Below, in pieces: positions 33,765-43,063 of a DNA stretch of 64,000 nt. A program made the position numbers and the translations under genes. The first letter of the stretch is position 1. Every line of letters begins with the position of its first letter. Under the pieces are notes generated by a model, which saw only the letters and a list, made by a program, of their open reading frames with translations, was not told where the DNA came from and did no database searches. Origin of the DNA: Pictodentalium vernedei (lineage: Eukaryota; Mollusca; Scaphopoda; Dentaliida; Dentaliidae); assembly GCA_031216915.1 (NCBI GenBank), contig CM062293.1, forward strand, positions 150,978,285-151,042,284. Reading direction: 5' to 3'.

Positions 33765-36653
33765 TTAGTGGACGACATTCTGAGCAACAGATAACGGACC
33801 TAAACAATGCAGGTCTCCAGAAATGGACTCAATATTTCTGAGATAAAAATTAGTAAATGTGGATGGCTGAGACCAATAAGCAGCCTTCATTAAATCTGTA
33901 ATAGCAACACTATTAGCATAAGCCCAGGAAGTAGAAAGAGCTCTTACTTCATGAGCAGAAATCTTAAGCACAGACTGCTGAGAAGAAGATAAATCTTCAT
34001 ACGCAGTACGGATAGTTAACTGAATCCATCTAGCAATAGAATGGACTGAAATGTCCTTTCTATTAGGCATCAAAGACAGAAAGAAACGTTTCCGTCCCTT
34101 TCTGATGAACTGAGATCTCTGTTTATAGATACGTAGTGCTCTAACAGGACAGAGTAAAGGCCTACGCCCGTCTGAAGACAGAAGAGCCTTAATAACAATA
34201 GGTTCCGGATATTTATTAGGAGCCTGATTCTTAGCTAAAAAACCGACATTAGTAGTGAAGGTGATAGTGTTCCCAACACTACGATAATGAGAATCATCCA
34301 CCGATAGTGCATGAAGCTCACTGACTCTTCTGGCAGAAGAGAAAGCTAAGAGAAAAGCTGTCTTATAAGATAAGAATTTGAAATCTACTGTCCCAAGAGG
34401 TTCAAATGGCTTTTCCTTCAATTTAAGGAGAACCCAAGCTAAATTCCACTTAGGAATTAATCTAAGAGTTCTGGGTCTATTTATCGAAAAGTTTCTAACC
34501 AATTTCGATAAAGAGACATTAGATCCAATTTGTAAACTATCATGATGTGCATAGGTATCAGATAACATAGATCTATAACCCTTTATAGTAACAGGTTGCA
34601 GTTTGATTTCGTCAAACAAGTATACTAGAAAGTTAGCAATGTCTGGTATAGAGGGATCAAATATATCAACAGAATGATCCCTACACCAACGACGGAAAAC
34701 CTTCCACTTAGCCGCATAGTTTAGCGAAGAGGAGGTCCTCCTACAGTTAGAAATCGCGTCCACTGCTCGTCCTGTAAAGTGCTTGCCATGCAAGAAGGAC
34801 CGCACAACGGAAAAACGTGAAGGTTGAGACCTTGCGGGTTGTGATGTAGTTGGCGCGATTTCCCCTGCCAAAGAAGATCCTCTCGTGGAGGGAGCTTCCG
34901 CGGTAGGTCCCACAACAGACACCTGAGTAGATTTATCCACGGTCTCTGTGGCGACAGAGATGCTACCAACAGAATCTTGCATTGAGATTGTTTTATCTTT
35001 AGCAATACTTGTTGAATTAACGGCGCTGGAGGATACGCATATCCTATCATTCCGTCCCAAGGGATCGATAGAGCGTCTACTGCAAATGCTCTTGGATCCG
35101 GACACGGGGACACATACGTTTGCAACTGATTGTTGAGATGTGTCGCAAATAAGTCTATCATTGGCCGTTCCCATTGGTAGCAAATCTGATTGAATACTTG
35201 TTTGTTGAGAGTCCACTCCGACGGCAACAAGCGACCCTTTCGTGAAAGGGAGTCTGCTAGCACATTCAGACGACCCGGTATGTGACGGACCGAAAGAAGA
35301 ACGTGATGTTCCAACGCAAACAGAAGGATTCTTTCCGTTAGATTGAACAACGGAACTGAATGAGTGCCTCCCTGATTCCGTATATACGCCACTACTGTCG
35401 TATTGTCGGATAGGATTTGGACATGAGCATCGTGAATAATGTCCATCCAGTGACGTAACGCAAGCCAAATTGACATCATTTCCTTGATGTTTATGTGCTT
35501 GCACAGGAATTGCGGATCCCAAAGACCCTGGCATCTCGAATCCGTTGGGATTAATGATGCACCCCAACCTGTTTGACTGGCATCCGTCATAATGGTAAAA
35601 CTCGGATCCGGCAACTGCAGCGGAACTCCTTGAGTTAACCACTGAATGTTTGCCCAAGTCTGAATCTCTTGTTTCACTTGATCTGACAAGAGAACGTCTA
35701 CCTCGAGCGAATGAATTTTCACACTTCAATTCTGAGTCAGGAAAATTTGAAGAGGCCGTGTGCGTAGCCGTCCCATCGGAATGAGATCCGCGGCGGCTCC
35801 GCACAGACCTATCAGTCTCATAAATTCTCTCGCCGTAACTTTGTCTGTATTCAGACAATAGCGAGCGTAACAACTGACTAATTTCGCTCTGGTTAACGGC
35901 AGACGAACGAGATTGTTGTGCGTCTCGAAGCTCATTCCCAGATGAGTGAATGACTTGGACGGCACCAGATCCGACTTCTCCTCGTTTACTATGAAACCGA
36001 GACGTCGGAGCAATAGAAGAAGATTCTGAACATCGTTCTGAAGCGTTAACTCGTTGCCGTACCTCTGAAGAATGTCGTCCAGGTAGGCCGACGTTACCGC
36101 AGACGAATGAGCTCGGAAGTAGATCATTACCGAGTTCATTACCCAAGTGAAAGCCCAGGGTGCTAGATTCAATCCGAAGCACATGGCCCGGAACTGATAC
36201 ACCACTCCTAGGACTGCGAAGCGTAGATACTTTCGGAATGTCGGATGTACCATGACGTGAAAGTACGCATCTTTGAGATCTATGCTCGTTGCATAATCGT
36301 TCACCCGAATACTCGCTCTGACCGATCGAATCGTCTCCATATAAAACTTCGGAGCGACGATCAGCTTGTTTATCCAGCTCAAATCTATGACTGGACGGAA
36401 CGAGCCGTCTGGTTTCGGAACCAGAAACAGATGGCTGTAGAATCCCAGCGATTCCTGGTTTTCTACGACCTCTACCGCGTTCTTCATTAAAAGAGACTGC
36501 ACCTCTGATAGCAGAGCGTCTCTTTTCTGAGGGTTTGACGGAAGATGAGTCCACTTTGGACTTCGAGTTAATGGAGGCTTTCGTTTGAAGGATATCTTTA
36601 GACCTTCCGAAGTCACTCCTCTCACCCACGGGTCGTCCGTAATCGACGCCCAC
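33765..36653 (-). CDS. Tyrosine recombinase frame of DIRS E
   Basis: This is an open frame of 962 residues that overlaps the RT and RNase H frame; the recombinase is its C-terminal 330 residues or so. The core-binding part has NYAAKWKVFRRWCRDHS and TIKGYRSMLSDTY. Catalytic residues: Arg in SSARRVSELHAL (about residue 775), the HEVR box (His 901, Arg 904) and Tyr 937 in TFTNFYLRN. In DIRS elements this enzyme inserts the circular DNA without target duplication, consistent with the ends seen here. The first 600 residues or so read across RNase H and RT coding DNA in another frame and are low-complexity Ser/Arg-rich; how much is translated is unknown. Confidence 0.88.
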   Translation of the reverse strand: MGVDYGRPVGERSDFGRSKDILQTKASINSKSKVDSSSVKPSEKRRSAIRGAVSFNEERGRGRRKPGIAGILQPSVSGSETRRLVPSSHRFELDKQADRRSEVLYGDDSIGQSEYSGERLCNEHRSQRCVLSRHGTSDIPKVSTLRSPRSGVSVPGHVLRIESSTLGFHLGNELGNDLLPSSFVCGNVGLPGRHSSEVRQRVNASERCSESSSIAPTSRFHSKRGEVGSGAVQVIHSSGNELRDAQQSRSSAVNQSEISQLLRSLLSEYRQSYGERIYETDRSVRSRRGSHSDGTATHTASSNFPDSELKCENSFARGRRSLVRSSETRDSDLGKHSVVNSRSSAAVAGSEFYHYDGCQSNRLGCIINPNGFEMPGSLGSAIPVQAHKHQGNDVNLACVTSLDGHYSRCSCPNPIRQYDSSGVYTESGRHSFSSVVQSNGKNPSVCVGTSRSSFGPSHTGSSECASRLPFTKGSLVAVGVDSQQTSIQSDLLPMGTANDRLICDTSQQSVANVCVPVSGSKSICSRRSIDPLGRNDRICVSSSAVNSTSIAKDKTISMQDSVGSISVATETVDKSTQVSVVGPTAEAPSTRGSSLAGEIAPTTSQPARSQPSRFSVVRSFLHGKHFTGRAVDAISNCRRTSSSLNYAAKWKVFRRWCRDHSVDIFDPSIPDIANFLVYLFDEIKLQPVTIKGYRSMLSDTYAHHDSLQIGSNVSLSKLVRNFSINRPRTLRLIPKWNLAWVLLKLKEKPFEPLGTVDFKFLSYKTAFLLAFSSARRVSELHALSVDDSHYRSVGNTITFTTNVGFLAKNQAPNKYPEPIVIKALLSSDGRRPLLCPVRALRIYKQRSQFIRKGRKRFFLSLMPNRKDISVHSIARWIQLTIRTAYEDLSSSQQSVLKISAHEVRALSTSWAYANSVAITDLMKAAYWSQPSTFTNFYLRNIESISGDLHCLGPLSVAQNVVH

Positions 36654-37036
36654 TCTTGAGAAAAACTCGACAACCTTCCGCCAACCGGAACGCGATAGAG
36701 GTTTAAGCCATCACCTCCTGGATCTGCGAGGCCTGCGGTAGGAGAAACCACGTCTTCCACGACCCGCACCTCGCCTCGTCGACCTCGGGGCGTCCGACCG
36801 ATTGTCCCGGCCTGAAGGACGTCCCGAACGAGAGTCACTATCCTGACGGTCTCTCGAATAAGAGCTAGAGGACGCACCGGAACCTCTATAGGAACCTCTC
36901 TTGGGCGGATAAGACCCAGAAGTGCCCGCCTTATTCGTGTCTGCTGTATCCGACCTTTTAGGAGCGGATCTAAACAACAGAGAATCACTAGCTTTCTTTT
37001 TAATATTATCATAAATAGCGGAAAGCTTGCCGTCAA
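34721..37036 (-). pseudogene. RT and RNase H region of DIRS E
   Basis: RT motifs in order: FKRKPPLTRSP, LVPKPDGSFRPVIDLSWINK, SIDLKDAYFHVMVHP, RKYLRFAVLG, GLNLAPWAFT and YLDDIL. RNase H follows with FTIMTDASQTGWGA, INIKEMMSIWLALRHW and ILSDNTTVVAYIRNQGG. Then come IDLFATHLN and SPCPDPRAFAVDAL, possibly the DAM-like region of DIRS elements. It overlaps gag upstream and the YR frame downstream. It is a fossil with about one break. Confidence 0.9.
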
Positions 37037-38813
37037 AGAGAAGATCTCCTGAGACCGAAGCGACTCTAAGAGAGTTCTTCACCTTAGAATCCACTAGTGT
37101 GGATGTAGACAGGGCTGCGTCACGTCTAACCAACTCCAGATTTGCCACTGAAAGGGCGGAGTTACACGTGGAATAAGCTACTGCCCTTGAAAGAAGTCTT
37201 AAGGAGGATTGTATATCCTGAAACTCTTCCCCTTGAAGACGCAGTGATAACGCCTTAGTAAGGTGATCTGCGTAAGATAAGGCATCTAAATTGGCTCTGT
37301 TAGACGCAATAGCTGTTTCCAACACTGCGGTTGGAATAGAAGCTGACGACGGTAATGATAGCTCTAAGTCTTCCGCCTCGTCGTCCATACGCAGAGGAAC
37401 TCTCGGTATACCCTGACCTGCCGTGTCAAATTTATTCCTTGCATTAATGAAAGGCAGGTTGAGAGTATTTGCGGACAAGAAGCCTGCTTTCCCCGTCCTG
37501 GAAGCAAGTTTAAAAATAGCGTCGTTCAATAATTCAAATGTTCTTGCAACATTATTGGACTGCGACGGAAACTCGGGAGCGATGTCCCTGAACCGCTCGA
37601 AAAAATCAGAGTCCAATGACGCTATAATTCTCCTGTCCGGAAGCGCAGCAGTCTGGCCCGACGGAACAACTTGAGGAAGAAAGTGCCGGATGAAGTCCAC
37701 GGCAGCTTTGTGTTGTTCCGAAAGGGATAGCTCCAATTCATCCGTATCCCTTTCACCATCCGGTCGGACCTCCCGATGTTCCCGGTCGTCCGCCCCCGAT
37801 GCTTCGGCGGGGCGTACCGACCCAGCGCCGTCGGATAATTCTCGATCCGACACCGTTTCTGTCGGCTGCTGGGATGCTGCGATAAGCTGTGCTATCTGCA
37901 CTAGAATGTCCGACGTCGAGACCTGCGGAGGAGCGGTCTTTCGCTGCTTCGCCGAGGGCAGCTCCGCATCAGATGGCTCCCGCATACTTTTCCTATGCGA
38001 ACGTCCGGAGTCCATCGGTCTCGAATCCCTGGCTGCCGGATGGTGTGACCTGGTCGCCGAAGAATCCTTCATCGGCGAAGCTGGCAAAATATCGGAGGTC
38101 ACGCAGCCAAGGTGCGGTCGTGTGCACCGACGAGAAGAGGAAGCCTTAACAGTCTCTGCGGACTGCTTATACAACGGAGCGTCCCGAGCGACGGACGTAT
38201 GCTCCGCTAAAGACACATTTTGTACCACAACATCTGGTCCCAGATGTTGTTGTACGAGAGAGGGGCCTCTCTCGCTCGCGGCCCGGCTGGACCTGGACGA
38301 GCTAGGAACCGGACTAAAAGGCTTCCTCCGTTCTCGTTCACTATCCGCCGTCACTGGGTGTGCATCTATTATTTTTATAGTGCTCGCATCACCCAAAATT
38401 TCCTCTTGGACCGCATCGGACGAACCCGGCTGCCGAACCATTCGGTGAATGGACGCAACACCGGGCGAGCTAGCGGACGACATTTGTCTAATCTCCATGA
38501 GCACTTTTGCCGCTAGCTCTGTATTTATTTGTGACGACGGACGCACACTTGAAGAAGATAACATGGAAACATCACCCTGTTCTGGTTCCTCTGAAATAGA
38601 AACTGAGAGAGTAGAGTGACCTTGTGGAGAAAGAGCCGGCATCGCTCTTTCTCCAGAAACAACATATCGTGACACACGTTTCCAATGTTTCTCATCCCAA
38701 TGTTCACATACAGGACAGGGATTAATGCGAGAACACTGACTACAATTAATGCAATAATCATGAAAGTCAGAGGAAGATTTCTTCCTATTACAATTTGAAC
38801 AAATTCCCTTCAT
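36711..38813 (-). CDS. gag-like ORF1 protein of DIRS E
   Basis: This open frame is about 701 residues from the Met in 'MKGICSNCN'; 17 more residues are open upstream, but the shared start in A and B favours this Met. The N-terminal 50 residues form a Cys/His-rich putative zinc module (CSNC, H, CINCSQC, PCPVC, W). Residues of about 60 to 330 are Ser/Arg/Pro-rich. A helical region follows (HKAAVDFIRHFLPQ, FERFRDIAPEFP, NLELVRRDAAL). The tail is Gly/Arg/Ser-rich and ends in RRPRRSRR. A particle-forming role is inferred from position and the basic tail. It overlaps RT in another frame. Confidence 0.85.
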   Translation of the reverse strand: MKGICSNCNRKKSSSDFHDYCINCSQCSRINPCPVCEHWDEKHWKRVSRYVVSGERAMPALSPQGHSTLSVSISEEPEQGDVSMLSSSSVRPSSQINTELAAKVLMEIRQMSSASSPGVASIHRMVRQPGSSDAVQEEILGDASTIKIIDAHPVTADSERERRKPFSPVPSSSRSSRAASERGPSLVQQHLGPDVVVQNVSLAEHTSVARDAPLYKQSAETVKASSSRRCTRPHLGCVTSDILPASPMKDSSATRSHHPAARDSRPMDSGRSHRKSMREPSDAELPSAKQRKTAPPQVSTSDILVQIAQLIAASQQPTETVSDRELSDGAGSVRPAEASGADDREHREVRPDGERDTDELELSLSEQHKAAVDFIRHFLPQVVPSGQTAALPDRRIIASLDSDFFERFRDIAPEFPSQSNNVARTFELLNDAIFKLASRTGKAGFLSANTLNLPFINARNKFDTAGQGIPRVPLRMDDEAEDLELSLPSSASIPTAVLETAIASNRANLDALSYADHLTKALSLRLQGEEFQDIQSSLRLLSRAVAYSTCNSALSVANLELVRRDAALSTSTLVDSKVKNSLRVASVSGDLLFDGKLSAIYDNIKKKASDSLLFRSAPKRSDTADTNKAGTSGSYPPKRGSYRGSGASSSSYSRDRQDSDSRSGRPSGRDNRSDAPRSTRRGAGRGRRGFSYRRPRRSRR

Positions 38814-39710
38814 TGTGAAAGAACAACAATAAGTCCTAGTTACTCGCAAAAACCCCTGACACAAAGATACATAATAACATGATCCATTAATAAATGAAAA
38901 AACAATTGCAAAACAAAATAATTTTGAAAAAATATTTTTTCAGAGAAGCCCAAGTTGCTGAAAAGTAACGTTGAGCCCCGATGGATCCGATGGCAAAGTG
39001 TGGTCAAAAATTTTAAAATTATATAAAATAATTAATGAGACACTTTCGGATAATATAAATGTATCTTATAATGAGATAAACTACCTCAAAGGCAAACAGC
39101 CCCCCTCAAAAAAGGCTGTTGCCAATGAAAACAAACAGTGTAAACACAGAAGAAAACATGACTCCAGGCACTGAAAAAACTGGCCCGGAATCAGTCATCA
39201 ATTACACTCTATCTGATGCAAAACAGAGACTCCCAGGGGAGAATCTGCAGAACATCAGATGGAAGATGCAGAACACAAACGTTATATACCCATGGGTGAA
39301 AACGTAACTATGGGGAAAATAACAGAAAACATTCTGTAACCAAGCAACTCTCCCAGGGAATTTTTAGAAATGAAACTTCTCAAAAATATGCCAAAAGCAT
39401 GGGAGAATTGCAAGGGGGGACTTTAGAAGGTTAGGGGAGAGGAAACACTGAATAAGCAGTGCAACAATTAGCAAGAATGACAACAAGAGGCGTTTGCCTC
39501 GAAAATAGGCAACTTAACATAATTTCAACAAAAAATTTTAAGTACAGCCCTGATTATTTTTTGCCACTTCTTTTTTCCTCTCCTCCTTCTATCCTCCTTA
39601 GAATCACATTTTCTCCAAGAATTACGTGTCTGGCATCCTTTAAACTGAGATTTACAAGCACAAAGATCAGTGAGATGTTGACTGATGAAGGGCCAAACAG
39701 AGAATGATAT
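38814..39710 (-). other. 5' noncoding leader of DIRS E
   Basis: Noncoding, colinear with the leaders of A, B, D and G. No gene is seen. Confidence 0.7.
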
Positions 39711-39902
39711 TTGGCGCCAATTTCGGGACGACTGCGTCACTGCGCATGCGCAGTAGAGTCGTACTATGGAGGTCCTTTAGGACATGATTTCTTTTTGTTT
39801 TGGATGCAAATTTTGGGGATTGGGGGTCAAAATTTGTGTTTGGCCCTGGTTTTTGTGGAGTTAGCACCAGCTAAGTCTGGGTCATTGGTACAGTATAAAA
39901 AT
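39711..39902. repeat. Right (5') ITR of DIRS E
   Basis: Inverted relative to 32771..32998. TGCGCATGCGCA at 39741..39752; it ends in TACAGTATAAAAAT. Confidence 0.92.
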
Positions 39903-39965
39903 ATTAGTTATTCAAGAATTATTTTTGCAAGTGTCGTCTGCTTTTCAGGTTAGGTAAAGGGTTAA

Positions 39966-40131
39966 ACATCTCTGCTCCCAAAACATAGCCTGTGACCTAT
40001 CACTGGAACAAATTTGTCCAGCTGATTCTAATGTGGGATAAATAGTTTTGTTTTTGAAGCAAAAAATAAAATTTATTTATTAATCAAGAAAAAATTGCAA
40101 CTGTTGCCTTCTTATGATGTTAGATAAAGAG
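39966..40131. mobile_element. TTAA-type MITE, copy 3 (diverged, left end missing)
   Basis: It starts directly after copy 2 and shows the same foldback core (CACTGGAACAAATTTG...CAGCTGATTCTAATG) and a right end TTAGATAAAGAGTTTTAA. It is strongly diverged and lacks the left TIR. Confidence 0.65.
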
Positions 40132-40259
40132 TTTTAAAATCAAAGAAATAAAGCTCAAAGTCTGCAGCTGTTATAACTCTCTACATGCTGCTGGTGGATA
40201 TTCCCACCAGGAAGTAATACACTGATCATCAAAATAAGGATAATCTACCCTTTGATTAA

Positions 40260-40496
40260 CTGGTTGAGTGATAGAAGTCACTATCAGGGCTTTCAATAAA
40301 TGAGAGAACCAGAGAGAAAGTCAACATTTTTCTTGCTCATGTTCCATATTCAGTCAAATGCAAATAATATTTTGTTTATATAAATTTGTTTTATTACAAG
40401 TTACTGGAGAGTGCCTGCAGGCACTCTCCAATAATTTGTAATAAAACATTTTGTGAACAATTTCAGACCACCAAAAATAAATTAGCCCTCAACCAG
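40260..40496. mobile_element. TTAA-flanked MITE with CTGGTTGAG ends
   Basis: The element is 237 bp. Its ends CTGGTTGAG and CTCAACCAG are perfect inverted repeats flanked by TTAA on both sides (40256..40259 and 40497..40500). A central foldback around GAGAGTGCCTGCAGGCACTCTC has arms of about 30 bp. Non-coding; piggyBac-like by its target duplication only. Confidence 0.8.
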
Positions 40497-40653
40497 TTAA
40501 CAAAATATCATTCAATATAAAATACTGGCTCTTCTAGTATTTTATGAATAATTTCTAAGCATCATTTGTGTGAACTTTCATCAAATTTACTCAAGGCTAC
40601 TTTATAGCAGCCATGAGTGAATTTTAGGGAAAAAAAATTACTCCGTAGGATAA

Positions 40654-41064
40654 TTTTTTTTTTTTTTTTTTTTTTTTTTTATTAAGGTTTAACAACACAT
40701 TAACAGTCAGGGTCATATCGTGTCGGTGACTGTTTTACGGATGGAGGAAGCCGGAGTACCCGGTGAAAGCCACCGAGCAACGACGAGCAGCTGCCAGCTC
40801 CCCAACATCGTAACTCCACACTGCAGCACAGGCAGGGTTAGATTGGTTGAAGACATGTGCACCATCGACGTGCAGTACGTCTTAGTACACAGCATCATCG
40901 TGCCGCCATGTGGACAATCGAGGAGAAGTGCCTTTCCAAGGACACAACGTGGGAGTCCGAATCGATCAATCAGATGGTCACCCATCCAAGGGCTAACCGG
41001 GCTCGACATTCCTTAACTTTCGTGATCTGACGAGAACCGGTTACCACAATGCCAATGCGTCCAC
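40654..41064 (-). mobile_element. 5S-rRNA-headed SINE
   Basis: Read on the minus strand, the first 110 bases resemble 5S rRNA, including CGGTTCTCGTCAGATCACG, AAGTTAAG and CTTGGATGGGTGACC, which cover the internal polymerase III promoter. The body has GTGTCCTTGGAAAGGCACTT and GTACTGCACGTCGATGGTGC, shared with the tRNA-headed SINE at 18671..18989. It ends in a long poly-A tail (poly-T at 40654..40680 on the plus strand). AGGATAA flanks it on both sides (40647..40653 and 41065..41071), a target duplication made by LINE machinery. It lies about 90 bp downstream of the COX5A exon. Confidence 0.9.
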
Positions 41065-41157
41065 AGGATAAGAGTTAAAACTTGAATACATGTTTACATC
41101 TAACTTCAACCATAATATGTGTACCCAAAAATGAACAAACAATATGTTAATTCTTAC

Positions 41158-41262
41158 TTGTACTGCTTCTAAAAATCGAACAGAGAGTGCATAGTCATTG
41201 AGGCGCCGACAGGCTTTCAAAGCTGCAATAACAATATGTGGTTCTGGAACTAAATCCATTCC
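41158..41262 (-). CDS. COX5A: Exon of cytochrome c oxidase subunit 5A
   Basis: This 105-bp exon encodes 35 residues, reading G-M-DLVPEP...ACRRLND...SVRFLEAVQ. It matches the central part of COX5A, the nuclear-encoded Va subunit of mitochondrial complex IV (human: YDMVPEPKI, ACRRLNDFAS, VRILEVVK). The exon is bounded by a good acceptor (TTTTCTTTGATTGCAG, ending 41263) and a good donor (GTAAGAATT, starting 41157), both in phase 0, and no stop interrupts it. These features favour a live exon over a processed pseudogene. Flanking exons were not found in the window, so both neighbouring introns seem filled with transposons. An isolated duplicated exon cannot be excluded. Confidence 0.85.
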
Positions 41263-41330
41263 CTGCAATCAAAGAAAACATTAACTGTGCGAATAATAAA
41301 TAACAAGGTTAGGCCACACAAAGTAGATCT

Positions 41331-41694
41331 TCTGTTTCTCAGGCCATTATTTGTAAAATTGCATGCGGGCGAGCAGTTTTTTATTTTATTTTTTATTTAG
41401 TAATTACTTCTTTGCCATCAAAAGTTCATGTTCTTGGTTCAAGTTTTAGGCCTCAAAATCTACAGAATAGCATGGGTGGTGGTGTATTTCATCCCCTGAG
41501 TGCAAGAAGGCTTTGCAATGCTAAAGCATTGCCAAGCCTTCTTGCACTCAAGGGACAAATTCATCAATTTTTTCAACTTGGGTAAAATATCAGACATAAA
41601 CGATTAAATTTTTATTTTTTTTAAGTTTAGATTGGTTATAAAAAGAGAGCATGCGGCAGCCAAAAGGACCATGCGGGAGGGCCTGAGAAACAGA
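41331..41694. mobile_element. Foldback MITE next to the COX5A exon
   Basis: The element is 364 bp with TCTGTTTCTCAGGCC at the left and its reverse complement GGCCTGAGAAACAGA at the right. A central hairpin (GTGCAAGAAGGCTTTGCAAT folded with ATTGCCAAGCCTTCTTGCAC) lies near 41498..41552. No target duplication is clear. It lies in the intron upstream of the exon. Confidence 0.68.
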
Positions 41695-41790
41695 TTTTTT
41701 ATTTTTTTAGGCCTTACATGAAACCTTTTGGTTATCAGATCTAGATTCATACTGATTTGATAACTTTATAGATGAGTGGTTAAACGGAAA

Positions 41791-42019
41791 ATTATAAATT
41801 TAAAGTAATTTGTACATTTTTATACTTACCTATGGCCCCGACTAGCTGGTGCTTAACTCAGAGTTATTAAGGGCCAAACACAAATTTTGAACCCCCCAAT
41901 CCCCAAAATTTGCTTGCAAAACCGAAAATTAAAAGTCCTATCTGGCCCTCCTACATTTACTCTCCGTGCATGTGCAGACGTCAGGAAGTGACCGGAACTG
42001 GTGCCAACATCATTCTTTG
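41791..42019. repeat. Left (3') ITR of DIRS H
   Basis: Family II ITR, colinear with 11257..11492 of copy C. The partner lies beyond the window. Confidence 0.8.
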
Positions 42020-42087
42020 TAGAAGAGTATACTACATAAAAATTCAGCGGGGAGGTATGAGTGCCCACTCATGGGAGAGCCATCTCC

Positions 42088-42169
42088 GTCTGGGCCATTG
42101 GTAAGTATAAAAATATACAAATTACTTTAAATTTATAATATTTTTACACTGTAAACAAAGGGCCCAGAC
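42088..42169. repeat. ICR of DIRS H
   Basis: Near-palindrome with GTCTGGGCC and GGGCCCAGAC ends and GTAAGTAT on the plus strand. Confidence 0.8.
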
Positions 42170-42617
42170 TAGCTGAATCGTAAAAAGGTGGAGGAACTAG
42201 GACTTCAGAATTAGTAGATCAACATAGTTCCAATCCTGTAATCCAAGGTGAAAGGAAATTAAAATTATTAGGAATTACATGTATGTCTCTCTATACAGTA
42301 ATAGAGAAGACATATCATACAAAAAGGAGCCCAGTTCAAGTAATTCCGTATACTTAGCATGAAGACTATGCTAATTGGATGTAACAAGATCCCAATTTTT
42401 AAGGTTAGCCTGGACTAAGCCCCAAAAATTAGGATGGCGTATATGAGAATGAGAGAATATCCCCCACAAACATACGCCATATACAATAAAACTCCAGTTG
42501 TATGCAGGATATAATTACGGACAAAACCGCTTCCCTCATGGTTACATACCAATCAAGCCGGAGGAGAGGTAAAAAATCCCCCCCCCCTACTTTTCTTTTG
42601 AAGGAATCTTCAAAAAG
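42170..42617. other. 3' noncoding part of DIRS H
   Basis: No gene is seen. The first part ('ctaggacttcagaattag') matches the same place in copy C. A TACGCCATATA-type pair of inverted pieces lies near 42432..42485. Confidence 0.6.
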
Positions 42618-42900
42618 AAATCTAAATTTTATAGTAAATTTCCTTTCTTATTATACCTACCACAATTGTTTACTACAGGCTTGCACTACAGTGGAAGTCC
42701 CTAACTCGGATAAAATACTCTCTATTTTTGTCTTTCCCAAGCAAGTTGGGAAAGAAAAGTGGTGCAAAAGCACCAATAAAAATAAGCCAAAACTGGGTCG
42801 AGTGCAACCGGCGCAGACCCAGTACGGGACGCTCTCTCCCAAGTACAACTCCACGACTTCCGTTGCCAGTGCGCATACCGTCTCTAAAGACTCATTCTTT
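42618..42900. repeat. Left (3') ITR of DIRS F
   Basis: From AATTGTTTACTACAGG inward it is the exact reverse complement of the right ITR. It contains a CTTTCCCAAGCAAGTTGGGAAAG foldback near 42731. Confidence 0.92.
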
Positions 42901-42980
42901 TGAATCCGTAAACGTTAGAGTTATGTGATCAGCGGGGAGGAAAGATTCTTTACCCGTAAAGAAGACGGGAGGGCCTCCAT

Positions 42981-43063
42981 GTAAACAATTGTGGTAGGTA
43001 TAATAAGAAAGGAAATTTACTATAAAATTTAGATTTCTTATCAACCTACTCACAATTGTTTAC
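42981..43063. repeat. ICR of DIRS F
   Basis: Near-palindrome GTAAACAATTGTGG...TCACAATTGTTTAC. Its halves complement the two termini of F. The plus strand has GTAGGTAT and, just beyond the ICR, TTTACTACAG. Confidence 0.9.

Larger units (their letters stand above)
32771..39902 (-). mobile_element. DIRS-like retrotransposon E (family I), nearly whole
   Basis: This 7132-bp element is the best-preserved family I copy. In sense order: 5' ITR 39711..39902, leader, gag 36711..38813, RT and RNase H 34721..37036, YR frame 33765..36653, 3' noncoding, ICR 33073..33154 and 3' ITR 32771..32998. The three frames overlap as in DIRS1. The ITRs differ at about one position, so insertion is recent. It looks whole in layout with about one or two breaks. 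There is no target duplication; the MITE flanks are A-rich. Its ends are identical to those of B, D and G, so its enzymes could recognise them. Confidence 0.93.
32585..39961. mobile_element. TTAA-type palindromic MITE, copy 2, split by DIRS E
   Basis: The MITE is about 245 bp in two parts, 32585..32770 and 39903..39961. Its ends are CCCTTTACCTAACG and TAGGTAAAGGG and it is flanked by TTAA on both sides (32581..32584 and 39962..39965). The right part matches the corresponding text of copy 1 ('attttgcaagtatcg' type). DIRS E lies between the parts. Confidence 0.87.

Noticed and set aside
34721-36653. Treating the N-terminal 600 residues of the long YR frame in E as a new protein domain.
   Set aside because: That part overlaps RT and RNase H in another frame and is Ser/Arg-rich shadow sequence. 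Similarity between B, E and F there follows from the overlapped gene.
37690-38448. Long plus-strand ORF of 252 residues and many similar plus-strand ORFs inside DIRS copies.
   Set aside because: They lie antisense to gag or RT coding DNA and mirror its codon pattern. They have no recognisable domain.
40132-40646. A further COX5A exon downstream of the one found.
   Set aside because: No stretch encoding a DKAGPHKE- or ELGISTPEE-like sequence with splice sites could be seen here or in the other gene-free gaps.
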